NCBI GenBank assembly: GCA_034408895.1
Contig: JAWXCI010000031.1
Coordinates: 1 to 25,194 of the forward strand
DNA length: 25,194 bases
Origin: UBA4660 sp034408895
GTDB lineage: Bacteria > Bacteroidota > Bacteroidia > Flavobacteriales_D > Sanyastnellaceae
Reading direction: 5' to 3'
Every line of letters begins with the position of its first letter. Position 1 is the first letter of the stretch. The translations under genes were made by a program, and so were the position numbers. Below, piece after piece: positions 16,783-23,159 of this stretch. The notes beneath the pieces are model-generated. The model was not told the DNA's origin and did no database searches. It saw only the letters and a program-made list of their open reading frames with translations.

Positions 16783-17223
16783 ATGACAGCAGTAAACATC
16801 TATCTCACTTTCAACGGCAACTGCTAAGAAGCATTCAATTTTTACAAAACCGTATTCGGTGGAGAGTTCCCTTATGTGGGACGTTTCAAAGAAATGCCAC
16901 CTCAGGAATGCAAAACCATGAGTGCTGAAGATGGCGAAAGGCTCATGCACATCTCCCTTCCCATCAGTAAGGAAACTGTTTTGATGGGCAGCGATACAGG
17001 TGGTGAATGGAGCCAAGCCATAATTGTTGGCAATAACTTTTCTATTTCTGTGAACACCGACAGCGAGGCCGAGGCTGACCGAATATTCAAAGAACTCTCA
17101 GCTGGAGGAAATGTGGGAATGCCTATGGCCGATACCTTCTGGGGAGATTATTTCGGAATGTTTACAGACAAATTTGCCATCAACTGGATGATAAGTTTCA
17201 ACGACAAGCAGAACCAGGGGTGA
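16783..17223 (+). pseudogene. PhnB-like VOC-family protein with one in-frame TAA
   Basis: The frame from ATG 16783 to TGA 17223 encodes MTAVNIYLTFNGNC, then a TAA (16825-16827, codon 15), then EAFNFYKTVFGGEF and VGRFKEMPP. Family members usually read NCEEAF here, so the stop stands in place of E, or Q. Further on, RLMHISLPISKETVLMGSD, the NFSISVNTDSEAEADRIF helix and WGDYFGMFTDKFAINWMIS complete a PhnB-type vicinal-oxygen-chelate domain of normal length (about 146 residues). VOC proteins are metal-dependent isomerases, dioxygenases or drug-binding proteins; this subgroup is uncharacterised. Translation from the later ATGs would lose the first beta strands. The gene is probably functional in relatives and broken here by one base. 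Confidence 0.75.
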
Positions 17224-17235
17224 GATAACTTTATG

Positions 17236-17445
17236 AATCGGTCTTTCCGTTTAACAAATCCTTCTTGCCGATTCGTAAATCGGTCTTTTCGTTTCGCAAA
17301 TTCTTCTTGCCGATTTGTGAATCGGTCTTTCCGTTTAACAAATCCTTCTTGCAGATTTATGGATTGTTCTTAAGGTTTCGCAAAACCTCCTTGCGGATTC
17401 GTGAATCGGACCTTTCGTTTCGCAAATTCTTCTTCTTTGCGATGC
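17236..17445. repeat. 42-bp minisatellite, five units
   Basis: Five head-to-tail 42-bp units begin at 17236, 17278, 17320, 17362 and 17404. Units 1 and 3 are nearly identical, unit 2 differs at a few positions, and 4 and 5 are more diverged. The shared skeleton is AATCGGTCTTTCCGTTT, CAAATCCTTCTTGC, GATTCGT. The period is a multiple of three, so frames stay open and give 14-residue repeats (FAKRKDRFTNRQEG type on the minus strand), but stops occur in unit 4 and no start or domain supports coding. It begins 12 nt after the VOC gene stop. Length variation between strains is likely. Confidence 0.85.
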
Positions 17446-17498
17446 AATTTCTTGCGGAAGCGCGATGGCCACAAGCCGCACGGGTAACTTCTCCGAAT

Positions 17499-17518
17499 CC
17501 CACGGCTAAAGCCGTGGG
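17499..17518. repeat. REP-like palindrome, copy 1
   Basis: CCCACGGCTAAAGCCGTGGG is a perfect palindrome with 9-bp arms and a 2-nt centre. It resembles the REP-type palindromes scattered in Bacteroidota genomes. It lies 30 bp before a second, near-identical palindrome in what looks like a paired unit. On the minus strand it provides the stop codon of the remnant frame at 17506. Confidence 0.75.
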
Positions 17519-17757
17519 CGATTGGTGCGGTGCGCAAGGGATAACTTGCCCATGGCTTTAGCCTTGGGACACCAGGGGCCAATTTTATCTGAATTTCGAC
17601 CGTTTAACTCGCTGAGGATTGGCTCTACCCATTTGAAAAAATCTGAATCAGCAAATACGTGCTCTATAAGTGGTGAACTGCTTTTTGGCTGTCCTAATGT
17701 CGAAAACAGGAAATAGCCTTGGTCAATATCATAAAGGCAAGAAAAATTCTCATCGTT
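17506..17757 (-). pseudogene. Reading-frame remnant fused to a sorting-tail fragment
   Basis: On the minus strand, after the TAA at 17760-17758, the same frame stays open for 84 codons with protein-like content: NDENFSCLYDIDQGYFLFST, LGQPKSSSPLIEHVFADSDF, FKWVEPILSELNGRNSDKIG. It runs into the REP palindromes, which supply a nonsense tail and the stop. There is no ATG near its start, and it continues without a shift from the sorting-tail remnant just upstream. I read it as the C-terminal end of an unknown protein, cut off by the TAA and by repeat insertion. Not recognised as any family; chance cannot be fully excluded. Confidence 0.35.
17549..17568. repeat. REP-like palindrome, copy 2
   Basis: CCCATGGCTTTAGCCTTGGG is the imperfect partner of the palindrome at 17499: 9-bp arms with one mismatch, and the central AA replaced by TT. 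Each palindrome is preceded by a similar tag (GGGTAACTT near 17482, GGGATAACTT near 17538), so the whole unit is duplicated in direct orientation. No REP-associated transposase is in the window. Confidence 0.7.
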
Positions 17758-17973
17758 TTACAAGTGCTGTAGTCCAAATAACATTTTGCCAATTGTTGAG
17801 CTTTCAACAGATATTTTTCGGAGGAGGTCTTTTGTCTCAAAAACAAGTTGCTGCTGATCATCTTTTAGACTCGATCTAAAAATTATTTTGCCCATTACAT
17901 CGCTAAGCGTAATCTCACAAGTACCAGAAGAACTCATTCTTTCAAAAGTGCAAAATTCGGATGCAGGATTCAC
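17758..17973 (-). pseudogene. Detached T9SS sorting-tail remnant
   Basis: Immediately after the stop of the T9SS paralogue, and overlapping it as GTGA, a frame reads NPASEFCTFERMSSSGTCEI, TLSDVMGKIIFRSSLKDDQQ. It aligns with the tail of the neighbouring paralogue at 19527 (NPMDNWCTFERINAETKCTL, SLADVTGKQLW). NP...GK is the T9SS type A core. It lacks the preceding linker and Pro/Tyr, and beyond LVFETKDL it loses the usual LxxGxYLL pattern; a shifted frame there still reads KYLLKA. There is no signal peptide, so it cannot be exported by itself. It is a leftover tail, displaced by the tail now carried by the gene upstream. Confidence 0.6.
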
Positions 17974-19520
17974 TCCTTCAAAATCTTAGTCGAATACACT
18001 TTCCCGTTTGCATTCACAGCTTCCATTACGTAAACACCCGATGCAAGTTGCGGAAGCGAAAGTTCGATTTGGGTTTGGGTAGTGCGTTGAACAAAAACAT
18101 CATTACCCAACACATCACGGATAAGAATTTTGTTTGTTCCGAATGGAACTTCAAGTTGAATGGTGGATGAAAATGGATTTGGCCACACCTTCACCTCCTG
18201 TTCTTGCATACTTGATTCTTCAACTCCAACAAACGGGCAACCACTCCACACCAGATCACCACAGGCATCGAGTTTTAGTAGCCAAGGCTTATAGTATTCA
18301 TTGTCAATATCAAACCAATGGTTCAGTATAGCATAGCCTCCATCTGAAGTTATTTCTATGTCGTGAGCGGTAATGTCCCATGAGAACTCCGGTGCGTAAT
18401 AGGTCTTGAACCATTCTTCTTCGAAGTCAGCATCCACTTTCAATAGATATACCTCCACTTCGGTTGATTGCTGGTTGATGCCCTGGCCAAGTATGATAAA
18501 GCCCCCGTCAGGTGTTGGCTCAAAATCCTGGAGTCGTTGAATCAGCCCCTGATGCGGGTAACTTTTTACCAACAAGGTATCCATGGCTATGGGGTCAAAC
18601 AAACCTAGGCGCATGTCCCAATTGGCGTATGTGGGTACCTCATCATCCCATTCCAGACCATGTGCATATGCAAACACTATTTTCCCGTCATCTCTCAAAT
18701 GTATCCAAGGGTACCAGTTGTCCACTTCTGGATTGCCAACTTCGAAGTTGGAAACAAACTCAAGGTCTGATGTGAATTTCATGATGAAAGGCCTGCGTCT
18801 GGCAGGTTGAGGAAAATCATCAGCCCAAACTCCTGCAACAAGGATTTCCCCATTGCCGAGTTCAATCATGTCAGTAGGAAAGACTTGCTGGTGTGGAATA
18901 ATGCTCTGCCACACCTCATTCCAAAATGGTATTTCGATGGATTGTGGATCTGACCCATCGGAGTAGTACCTTGTGAAAAGCAAGCCAATCTGAAAGGCGA
19001 AGTCGAAAGTGAGATGGCGAATAATGCCACAAGTCAAAACGCTTTCATTGCTCAACTGCCGCACAATAAACTGACTATAAACTGTTGTGTCATTTGCATG
19101 GTCAAGACCAATGGTTTGCCAATTTAAGCCTTCCTGATTGAGATCAAATTCAAAAGCAAATGTTGGCCATGTGTCATTGGTTGGGTCGTGAATGAAGTGT
19201 GTGCCAAGAATGTTGCCATCTGCTGTCATGTCATATGTATCGCCCCAAGTGTAGAGCATTTCAAAACCGTATGGCAAGAATTGTTCTGAGACAATACCCC
19301 CTGTCTGATCATCAAGATTCAGTATCCAATGACCAAAAGATGAATCGGCTTAAGATGCACCTATACACCAAAGATTGGAGTCAACAACGAAAAGATTCCA
19401 AAGTACACCGCTGTTGCTTACATCGTATTCCGGTGACTCATACAAGTTGCTGAAATAAGAATACTGAGCCAACACATTGAAGTGCTGGCTCAGTATGATT
19501 GCGATTAGAATTTTCTTCAT
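17970..19520 (-). pseudogene. T9SS secreted protein, paralogue A, with one in-frame TAA
   Basis: ATG 19520 opens a 516-residue frame interrupted only by a TAA at 19352-19350 (codon 57, where the paralogue has Tyr: GAAYVDTSYGH against GAS-stop-ADSSFGH). MKKILIAIILSQHFNVLAQ is the signal peptide. The body (about 20-425) has long beta-rich repeats such as IFPTDMIELGNGEILVAGVW in the paralogues and DFEPTPDGGFIILGQ, suggesting a propeller. Residues about 440-516 are a T9SS type A tail (KVWPNPFSSTIQLE, IRDVLGNDVFV, LPQLASGVYVMEA). It follows paralogue B with a 6-nt gap, so they form an operon. Function unknown. Without readthrough, only a 56-residue stub would be made. Confidence 0.7.
18235..18286. 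repeat. 52-bp patch shared with 19810-19861 (copy in paralogue A)
   Basis: The 42 bases 18245-18286 are identical to 19820-19861, and the ten before them differ at one position. The flanking paralogous sequence is visibly more diverged. The patch codes for the LLKLDACGDLVW junction just before the sorting tail, a natural crossover point. Confidence 0.8.
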
Positions 19521-19526
19521 TTCGAT

Positions 19527-21092
19527 TTAATTGCGCCAAAGCAAAGTTGACCAAAGTAAAAGGCCCATTGCGTCCTTTACTTGCAACAGATAACTGCTCG
19601 GTGCGAGTTGGCTGGTTTCGATAGTCTGCTGGTGCTGGTCAGTCTTCATCTGGCAATGCCAAAGTTGTTTGCCTGTGACATCTGCAAGGCTTAAAGTGCA
19701 CTTTGTTTCGGCATTTATCCTTTCAAAAGTACACCAGTTGTCCATAGGGTTAGGATAAATTTTGTATCCTGAATCTTGCCGCTGGAGTTCTTCCACACCA
19801 ACTATAGGCGGGCAACCAGTCCACACCAGATCACCACAGGCATCGAGTTTTAGTAGCCAAGCTTTGTAGTATTCGTTTTCGTTATCAAGCAACTGACCCA
19901 CGATCGCAAACCCACCATCCTGCGTTACTTCAAGATCAAATTGTGTAGTGCTCCATGAATATACTGGTGATGGTAATACTTTGAACCACTCTTCATCAAA
20001 ATTGCTGTCAACCTTCAGGAGGTAAACTTCAAACTCGTCAGTATCAAATTCAACACCTTATGCAAGCATGATAAAACCACCATCAGGTGTTGGTTCAAAA
20101 TCCTGTAGCATTTGGCTGAGCCCTTGGTGCGGATACGTCTTCACAAACAATGTATCCATTGTAACGGGGTCGAACAAACCCATGCGCATGTCGAAGTCAG
20201 CATAAGTTGGAAAATCTTCATTCCATTGCGCACCATGTGCGTATGCAAACACCACATTTCCATCTTCCAACTTATGCATCCAAGGATACCAATTGTCCAC
20301 ATCTGGGTTGCCGAAATCGTAACCGGAAATAACATCTAATTCTGAAGTCAGTTTCATGAAAAATGGCCTGCGCTTAAATGGTTGAGGTAACTCATCACCC
20401 CAAACTCCTGAAATCAAAATTTCACCATTATCTAGTTCTATCATATCAGTCGGAAAAATCTGTTCGTGGGGAAATATGCTTTGCCACTCTTCATTCCATA
20501 GGGGGATTTCCACATCAAACAAATGATTTCCATTATCAAAATAACGCAACAGCAATAAACCGATGGCTTGGAAAATACTATCGCTTTGGTGAAATGTGCG
20601 TCCACAACTTAAATAACTACCATCGTTCAATCTTATAATAAGTAATGAACCTTCATTTGTCGAATCGGATGCAAATTCAGTTGTCGTGCTCCAATTCACT
20701 TCACCAGTTTGATTCAACTCAAAGGCAAATATTGAAGTCGAATTGGGCGTTGTCCCACTTACCTCATATACGCCAACAAAGTCGCCATTTTCACTCTGGG
20801 TGTAGGTGTCGCACCAGGCATAGTATGGTTCGATGCTCGAATAAGGGATAAAGTGTTCTGCAATTACCTGCCCTGTTTCATCATCAACATTGAGCATTAA
20901 GTGCCCGTAGCTTGTATCAACATAGGCAGCGCCAATACACCAGAGATTCGTGTCAACCACGAACAGATTCCAGAGCGAACTGCTGTTGTTGTTTTCAAAG
21001 TCCGGAGGTTCATACAAATTTGAGAAATACGAATATTGAGCAATGCCCAATTGGGCATTGCTCAATAATATCAGAAAAATTAATCCCTTCAT
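19527..21092 (-). pseudogene. T9SS secreted protein, paralogue B, with one in-frame TAA
   Basis: ATG 21092 overlaps the previous ORF's TGA as ATGA. The 521-residue frame has one TAA at 20060-20058 (codon 345), where paralogue A reads Gln (GGFIILGQGINQ against GGFIMLA-stop-GVEF). MKGLIFLILLSNAQLGIAQ is the signal peptide. The body matches paralogue A throughout: YSYFSNLYE, SLWNLFVVDTNLWCIGA, HEQIFPTDMIELDNGEIL, GNPDVDNWYPWMHKLEDG. The last 70 residues are a T9SS type A tail with a different flavour (YPNPMDNWCTFERIN, SLADVTGKQLW, LAPSSYLLQV), ending in WRN. The remnant at 17758 resembles this tail more than A's does. Probably secreted or surface-attached beta-propeller proteins; ligand unknown. 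Confidence 0.7.
19810..19861. repeat. 52-bp patch shared with 18235-18286 (copy in paralogue B)
   Basis: Second copy of the near-identical patch at the body/tail junction of the tandem paralogues; only one mismatch in 52 bases, while sequence on both sides diverges. Suggests recent gene conversion or unequal exchange. Confidence 0.8.
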
Positions 21093-21439
21093 TCCATGTA
21101 AGCAAAATCAGAATAACGCTGAAGCACACCCAAAGCTTCTGATGATGCCCAACTATTGCCTGCGAAGAAAATCTCTTGCAACTGTTCCTCCTGCTCCTCG
21201 TTAAGGGCGGGCTCAGCAAGTTGAAGGGTCACTTCTTCAGCAGCCCACACAGCGACAATGTTTTCAATTTCTGTAAGCATTGATTCATCAACCTTGAAGT
21301 CAGAACTGATGCTTTCAAATGATTCTAACGCTTCTTCTTGCAAAACTTTTCCCCGCAGAATCTGGATATAAAGTTGGCGGTCGCTGTAGAAATGTGCAGG
21401 GTCAAGAATCTCCATGATTGCATCAAATTTGTCCTGCAC
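21089..21439 (-). CDS. Hypothetical acidic ORF heading the T9SS operon, 5' end uncertain
   Basis: The frame ends in TGA at 21091-21089, overlapping the ATG of paralogue B by the classic ATGA, so the two are translationally coupled. From GTG 21439 it encodes 116 residues, acidic and helical: AIMEILDPAHFYSDRQLYIQ, LRGKVLQEEALESFESISSD, EEQEEQLQEIFFAGNSWASS. The frame stays open upstream to 21523 (SIRQLYHCAAIGSQVDEISR) with no ATG, GTG or TTG. An ATG with an A-rich leader lies at 21527 in another frame (MNKRRSFYKAAISL), so a one-base shift may separate the real start from the body. No family recognised; no signal peptide seen. Confidence 0.5.
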   Translation of the reverse strand: MQDKFDAIMEILDPAHFYSDRQLYIQILRGKVLQEEALESFESISSDFKVDESMLTEIENIVAVWAAEEVTLQLAEPALNEEQEEQLQEIFFAGNSWASSEALGVLQRYSDFAYME

Positions 21440-21686
21440 TGTTTCGTCTCGGCTAATCTCATCTACCTGGCTTCCGATTGCGGCACAATGATATAGCTGC
21501 CTTATAGAAAGACCTGCGTTTGTTCATTTCCTTTTTTACGATTTTTTCCGCCAATGGGGCCAGATCCTAAACCATGTTATCACTAGGTTTGAAATCCGTT
21601 TGAAACCATAACCAATTTTGATACTTGCACACTTTATTATATAGTGTCTAAAAAAAAGCATTCGCCACGAACTGTTGACGTTAAAC

Positions 21687-21708
21687 CTTCGGGCCGCACA
21701 AGCCGAAG
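21687..21708. repeat. Short hairpin upstream of the NadR-like gene
   Basis: CTTCGG (21687-21692) pairs with CCGAAG (21703-21708) around a 10-nt loop, about 40 nt before ATG 21749. It could fall in the leader and influence translation. No known riboswitch was recognised. Confidence 0.35.
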
Positions 21709-21748
21709 AAATAAAATTGTTGCATAATCCGACTGAAAATTGCTGTCA

Positions 21749-22282
21749 ATGCAAAAAACAATCTGCTTCACCGGCCCTGAGTCTTCCGGCAAAACCACAC
21801 TAGCCCGGCAACTTGCCACGCATTTCAATGTTCCCTTAGTGGAGGAATCCGCCCGCACTTATCTCTCGCGCCTGGGCAGAAGTTATCAGGAAGAAGATCT
21901 TTTTGTCATTGCAGGTGCGCACTTGGATTCAGTTCGCAAAGCTGATTCTGTCCCCGGTCTTCTGATAGACACCGACCTCACCGTAATAAAAATCTGGAGC
22001 CAGGAAAAATTCGGGAGAGTGGATGAAAGAATTCTAGCGCTCTGCAATGCGGAACGTTACGATCTCTACCTCCTTTGCAAACCGGATTTACTCTGGCAAC
22101 CCGACCCGCAACGCGAAAATCCCTTTGACCGCCACAGGTTGTTCGACATTTATGTGGACGAATTATCCAAAGCGAAAAAAAACTTTCGTGTGGTGGAAGG
22201 AATGCGGGAGAAGCGATTTCAAAATGCGCTTAAATGGTGCGATGATTATTTTGAAAATGGCTTGATACCAAAACTTCAGTAA
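21749..22282 (+). CDS. NadR-like AAA-family ATPase/kinase
   Basis: The 177-residue product begins MQKTICFTGPESSGKTTLAR; GPESSGKT (residues 9-16) is the Walker A loop. It then shows VPLVEESARTYLSRLG, LLIDTDLTVIKIWSQEKFG and YDLYLLCKPDLLWQPDPQRE, NPFDRH, the pattern of the ribosylnicotinamide-kinase domain of NadR (AAA_28). In full NadR this domain follows a nicotinamide-nucleotide adenylyltransferase domain; here only the kinase-like part is present, at its usual stand-alone length. It probably phosphorylates nicotinamide riboside in NAD salvage, though substrate cannot be proved. ATG 21749 is chosen over TTG 21740 because it sits directly before the first beta strand. It converges on the VanZ gene. 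Confidence 0.8.
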   Translation: MQKTICFTGPESSGKTTLARQLATHFNVPLVEESARTYLSRLGRSYQEEDLFVIAGAHLDSVRKADSVPGLLIDTDLTVIKIWSQEKFGRVDERILALCNAERYDLYLLCKPDLLWQPDPQRENPFDRHRLFDIYVDELSKAKKNFRVVEGMREKRFQNALKWCDDYFENGLIPKLQ

Positions 22283-22315
22283 CTCTTAGAGCCAGGCTCT
22301 TAATGACAAGAAGTA

Positions 22316-22699
22316 TCAGGTTCGCGCCAATTCATGTCCGTAAACCATTCTAAAAAGAATCAAACCCAAAAAAGCACCGATGGTGTTAGCGGCAAAGTCG
22401 TGCAAATCGCTGGTGCGCTCCACGAATAACTGCCCTTGATAAAGTTCCAGCAACCCGCCATAAGAAATTGAAATAAGAACTGAGATCTTTTGCGCATGAA
22501 TCCGAATCCCGCTGTACCTGTCTTGTTTCCGGAAGGCCACCATCAGCATTGCAACAAATGCTGCGAACATTCCTGCATGTGCCAGTTTATCTATACGCAA
22601 AAGTTGCCAGGGATCACGATAAGCAAGATCAAAACCGGGAATGCTGTGCATAGCAAGAATGAGCAATGCCCAGCTTAGAGGAATCAGGATGTGCCGCAT
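22316..22699 (-). CDS. VanZ-family membrane protein
   Basis: A 127-residue integral membrane protein with about four hydrophobic segments: LIPLSWALLILAMHSIPG (5-22), LAHAGMFAAFVAMLMVAF (about 39-56), ISVLISISYGGLLELYQ (about 72-88) and FAANTIGAFLGLILFRM. The VanZ signature elements are here: IDKLAHAGMF, the GGLLELYQGQLFVERTSDLH loop and DFAANTIGA. VanZ-like proteins are named after the teicoplanin-resistance gene, but most have no known role. It starts 18 nt after the gcvH stop on the same strand. GcvH followed by a VanZ protein is a familiar order in Bacteroidota, suggesting an old operon rather than a functional link with glycine cleavage. Confidence 0.85.
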   Translation of the reverse strand: MRHILIPLSWALLILAMHSIPGFDLAYRDPWQLLRIDKLAHAGMFAAFVAMLMVAFRKQDRYSGIRIHAQKISVLISISYGGLLELYQGQLFVERTSDLHDFAANTIGAFLGLILFRMVYGHELART

Positions 22700-22717
22700 G
22701 AAGAGGCTCTATGGAAA

Positions 22718-23095
22718 TTAACCCACCAACGACTTGTAAGCATCAGCATCGAGCAGATGGCTCGTGTCGGCACCTGGATCCAACTGAACTTTTATCATCC
22801 AGCCTTTGCCATAAGGATCTTCGTTTACAGAGACAGGATTCTTTTCGAGTTCAGGATTTACTTCAAGAATTTTTCCAGTCACGGGCATAAAAAGATCGCT
22901 CACTGTTTTCACCGCCTCCACTGTTCCGAAAATGGCGTGGGCATCCAGCGAAAGGCCCGCGGTTTCTATTTCAACAAACACGATGTCGCCCAACTCATGT
23001 TGTGCAAAATCGGTAACGCCAATAGTAGCCACATCACCTTCGATGCGCACCCACTCGTGGTCTTTGGTGTATTTGAGTTCAGATGGGATATTCAT
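22718..23095 (-). CDS. gcvH: Glycine cleavage system H protein
   Basis: The 125-residue protein is a full-length GcvH. It starts MNIPSELKYTKDHEWVRIEG and contains VATIGVTDFAQHELGDIVFV and the lipoylation loop GTVEAVKTVSDLFMPVTG, with the lipoyl-lysine at residue 63. The C-terminal NPYGKGWMI-type segment appears as DPYGKGWMIKVQL. The lipoyl arm carries the aminomethyl group between the P, T and L proteins of glycine cleavage in the cytoplasm. The other subunits are elsewhere. A -7-like box (TACGTTTG) lies 23 nt upstream of the start. VanZ follows. Confidence 0.95.
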   Translation of the reverse strand: MNIPSELKYTKDHEWVRIEGDVATIGVTDFAQHELGDIVFVEIETAGLSLDAHAIFGTVEAVKTVSDLFMPVTGKILEVNPELEKNPVSVNEDPYGKGWMIKVQLDPGADTSHLLDADAYKSLVG

Positions 23096-23117
23096 AAATC
23101 AATTTTATTTTGGGCGT

Positions 23118-23125
23118 CAAACGTA
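23118..23125 (-). promoter_or_regulatory. Candidate -7 promoter box of gcvH
   Basis: On the minus strand TACGTTTG (23125-23118) matches the Bacteroidota TAnnTTTG consensus exactly and lies 22 nt upstream of the gcvH ATG. No TTTG stands at the expected -33 position, so the match is partial. Confidence 0.4.
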
Positions 23126-23159
23126 AACGAATTTCGTGGGACAGCAGATTAGAACTTTA

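Noticed and set aside
17236..17445. CRISPR array
   Set aside because: The units are directly contiguous with no unique spacers between them, and no cas gene is near.
17265..17561. Coding of the 42-bp repeat as a 14-residue repeat protein
   Set aside because: No proper start, signal or domain, stops in other units and continuation into the REP palindromes make it more likely a minisatellite.
15743..20060. Stop-codon reassignment (TAA read as an amino acid)
   Set aside because: TAA ends several clearly normal genes here (giant protein, YflT, NadR-like, gcvH), as do TAG and TGA, and long intact genes contain no internal TAA. The residues replaced also differ (Gln, Tyr, Glu or Gln).
22283..22315. 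Shared terminator between the NadR-like and VanZ genes
   Set aside because: TTAGAG/CTCTTAA can form a short hairpin but there is no T-run and the stem is weak.
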